This document shows positions 62,192 through 64,000 of a stretch of 64,000 nt of DNA, one piece after another; position 1 is the first letter of the stretch; each line of letters begins with the position of its first letter. Below the pieces are notes generated by a model. The model ran no database searches. It was not told where the DNA came from and worked only from the letters and a program-made list of their open reading frames with translations. The stretch comes from DATJLY01 sp963773665 (GTDB lineage Bacteria > Pseudomonadota > Alphaproteobacteria > ATCC43930 > CGMCC-115725). The stretch spans positions 124,001-188,000 of the forward strand of contig CAVZBZ010000003.1 in the NCBI GenBank assembly GCA_963773665.1. The letters run 5' to 3'. Made by a program: the position numbers and the translations under genes.

Positions 62192-64000
62192 CTTCGTTGC
62201 CGGTATCGAGGCGGTCGATGTCGAGCGGGTCGAGCGGCGCCGGCAGCGTCAGGAAATCGACGTCGTTGAGCGACGGCGGGAAGACCGGCACGAGGATCGG
62301 CTGTGCGACGCACGACGGGCTGCCGATCGCGCAGGCGTTGAAGCGATCGGCATTGTCGGGTCCCTGGGCGCGGACGCCGAGGATCGCCGCGAACTGGCTC
62401 GTTACCCCGGCGATCGAGCCGAACAGGTCGATCGTGTCGGCGAACCCGGTTACGCCCAGCTCCGCCACCATGACGGTGCCGGTCACGTTGGAGTTGTCGA
62501 CGGAAATGAGGAGCGCCGAGCCAGCAGCATTGAGGTCGCCGAACGTGATGACCGGGCTCCCTGCCGTGCCGGATCCGAGCGGCAGAGCGTTCACGTCGCT
62601 CGAACTGGTTATCGTTATCGCGTCGAGGGCGGTGGCGGTGAGGCCGGTTGCGTCGATTAGCACCGCGGGCGCACCGGTGATCGTGAAGCTGCCGGTCTCG
62701 TCGAAGCCCGCGGAGCCGAGTGCCACGTGACCGCTGGCGCTATAGGTGATGCCGCCGGGAACCGACATTGTGCCGGTCGTGGCGATCGCGATCGCGCCGC
62801 TCGGCACCGTGGCGTTGCCGACGAGCGCGAGGTTGCCGGTGTCCTGCAGCACGAAGTCGCCGGCGCCGGTGAGCGTGACTTGGCCCAGGTTCGAGATCGC
62901 GTTGCTCATCGGCAGGCTCACGGCGCCCCCGGCCGAGACCGAGAGCAGGTCGGTGCTGATCGTGCCGTTCGTCTGCGAGATCGGTCCCGAGGCGGCGAGC
63001 GTGAGCGCGCCCGTCGAGGCGCTGAGCGTTAGCGGATCGGCGAGCACGATCGCCCCGCCGGTCGAAGTTCCGCCCGCGTTGGCGAGCGTGACGTTTCCGC
63101 CGCCCGCCGACGAGACGCCGGCGATGAGCGGCGTCACGAAGAAGGCCGGCGTCGAGACTTGGCCGACCGTGACCGTGGCGCCGGATGCCGCGGGGCTCGA
63201 ATCGCTCAGGAACACGCCGTCCGCGAGCGTGCTGGCCGCGACCGTCATGGCGCCTGCATCGGCGGTCGCGATCGGCGCCGCATTCGTGCCAATGCCGCCC
63301 TGCGCGACGAGCGACAGGTTCGTGCCGTCGAGCCGGATGGTCCCGCCGCCTGCCGCAATCGTCGAGCCCGACCCGTCGGCTTCGAGAAAGGCGTTGCCGC
63401 CCGCGTCGCCCGACAGGTTGATGTCGTTCGCCAGCACGATCGAGCCGCCGGTTGCCGTGCCGCCGAGGTTCTGCACTGCGACATCGCCCGCGGCAGCGAC
63501 CGTCACGCCGGTCACCGGCGTCGTCGCGAAGAAGGCGGGCGGCGTCAGCGCGCCCACGATTACTGCCGCGCCCGCCGCCGCCGGGCTCGACGCGCTCAGG
63601 TACCAGCCGCCGGTCCCGGTCGCGCCCGCGACGGTCAGCGCCGATCCGTCCACGACCCGGAGCGGCGCGCTTGCGGTGCCGACGCCGGCGCTTGCCGCCA
63701 GCGACAGTCCGCCGCCGGCGAGATCGATCGCGCCGCCCGATGCCGCGATCTTCGCGCCCGCGCCGTCCGCCTCGAGATAGACGCTCCCCGTCGCCGCGGC
63801 GAGATCGATCGCGCTTGCGAGATTCAAGGATCCGGTCAGGTTCTGCAGCGCGACATCGCCGCTCGCCGTGCTCGCGAGGCCCTGAAGGCCGGAAATGCCA
63901 TTGGCGAAGAATGCCGGCGTCGCCGCCGCATGGCCCACGGTCACGCCCGCCGCGTCCGACACCGACAGGAAGATGCCGCCCGCCGTCGTTTGCGCCGCAA
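62181..64000 (-). CDS. Filamentous-haemagglutinin-like repetitive exoprotein (N-terminus beyond window)
   Basis: At least 606 residues, open to the right edge. Ala/Gly/Ser/Thr-rich beta-helix repeats with a long unit of about 123-130 residues: markers GIFLS/GWYLS/GVFLS at about 63977, 63608 and 63218, each followed by a PAFF motif and then QNL/ANA, IDL/INL and LEADG segments. The end is non-repetitive with two cysteines (NACAIGSPSCVAQP). This is the architecture of two-partner-secretion exoproteins; the N-terminal TPS domain and transporter would lie outside. Coupled to the CHAT gene. Confidence 0.82.
   Translation of the reverse strand, partial: AAQTTAGGIFLSVSDAAGVTVGHAAATPAFFANGISGLQGLASTASGDVALQNLTGSLNLASAIDLAAATGSVYLEADGAGAKIAASGGAIDLAGGGLSLAASAGVGTASAPLRVVDGSALTVAGATGTGGWYLSASSPAAAGAAVIVGALTPPAFFATTPVTGVTVAAAGDVAVQNLGGTATGGSIVLANDINLSGDAGGNAFLEADGSGSTIAAGGGTIRLDGTNLSLVAQGGIGTNAAPIATADAGAMTVAASTLADGVFLSDSSPAASGATVTVGQVSTPAFFVTPLIAGVSSAGGGNVTLANAGGTSTGGAIVLADPLTLSASTGALTLAASGPISQTNGTISTDLLSVSAGGAVSLPMSNAISNLGQVTLTGAGDFVLQDTGNLALVGNATVPSGAIAIATTGTMSVPGGITYSASGHVALGSAGFDETGSFTITGAPAVLIDATGLTATALDAITITSSSDVNALPLGSGTAGSPVITFGDLNAAGSALLISVDNSNVTGTVMVAELGVTGFADTIDLFGSIAGVTSQFAAILGVRAQGPDNADRFNACAIGSPSCVAQPILVPVFPPSLNDVDFLTLPAPLDPLDIDRLDTGNEDDL

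Overview
The window is GC-rich chromosomal DNA of an alphaproteobacterium, probably of the Rhizobiales/Rhodospirillales breadth; I cannot place it further. The evidence is family content and gene order: divergent rne / mrcA-prfB, tyrS-glnE facing anmK, rpoH next to an RluD-type pseudouridine synthase, a plsY-dprA-topA-rnr strand, ruvX facing gatCAB, an RNase E with the acidic S1 insertion and arginine-rich tail, and a type IV ornithine decarboxylase with a long leader.

Layout. 1-9 kb: a thioredoxin-fold oxidoreductase and M48 metallopeptidase pair, an aminotransferase, rne, and the penicillin-binding protein gene mrcA. 9-23.7 kb: prfB with its programmed +1 frameshift, an amidohydrolase, the tyrS-glnE-bcp-DUF455 operon, anmK, a pseudokinase with a membrane-protein partner, an SDR protein, rpoH and an RluD-type gene. 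23.7-31.3 kb: ornithine decarboxylase with a structured leader and a candidate leader peptide, a VWA-type secreted protein, a lipoprotein hydrolase, an S41 protease and rnr. 31.4-41.8 kb: topA (five apparent single-base insertions), dprA, plsY, a PyrB with a fused PyrI-like zinc ribbon, a DUF4160/DUF2442 pair, ruvX and gatCAB. 41.9-46.9 kb: an outer-membrane beta-barrel, manC, a sugar epimerase and a GST, which suggest surface polysaccharide work.

The accessory part is an 11.9 kb element inserted in the 3' end of tRNA-Ser(GCU), bounded by 17-bp direct repeats at 47072-47088 and 58945-58961. It is visibly less GC-rich than the host. It carries a tyrosine integrase at its right end, a HTH (Rep-like) protein followed by an iteron-like repeat array, a serine recombinase, a terminase-small-like protein, a run of tightly overlapping small genes, a Mom-like DNA-modification acetyltransferase fold next to a DUF4268 PD-(D/E)xK nuclease-like protein, and three further unknown genes. 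No capsid, portal, large terminase or conjugation genes were recognised, so it looks like a small satellite-type or cargo element. Several of its genes carry apparent frameshifts.

To the right (59.1-64 kb) lies a large CHAT-domain caspase-like lipoprotein, translationally overlapped by the end of a long repetitive filamentous-haemagglutinin-like exoprotein that runs off the window. Apparent indels cluster at 31.4-34 kb, 37.6 kb and 49-58.3 kb, whereas the first 31 kb shows none apart from the genuine prfB recoding site. This argues for locally poor sequence in at least topA.
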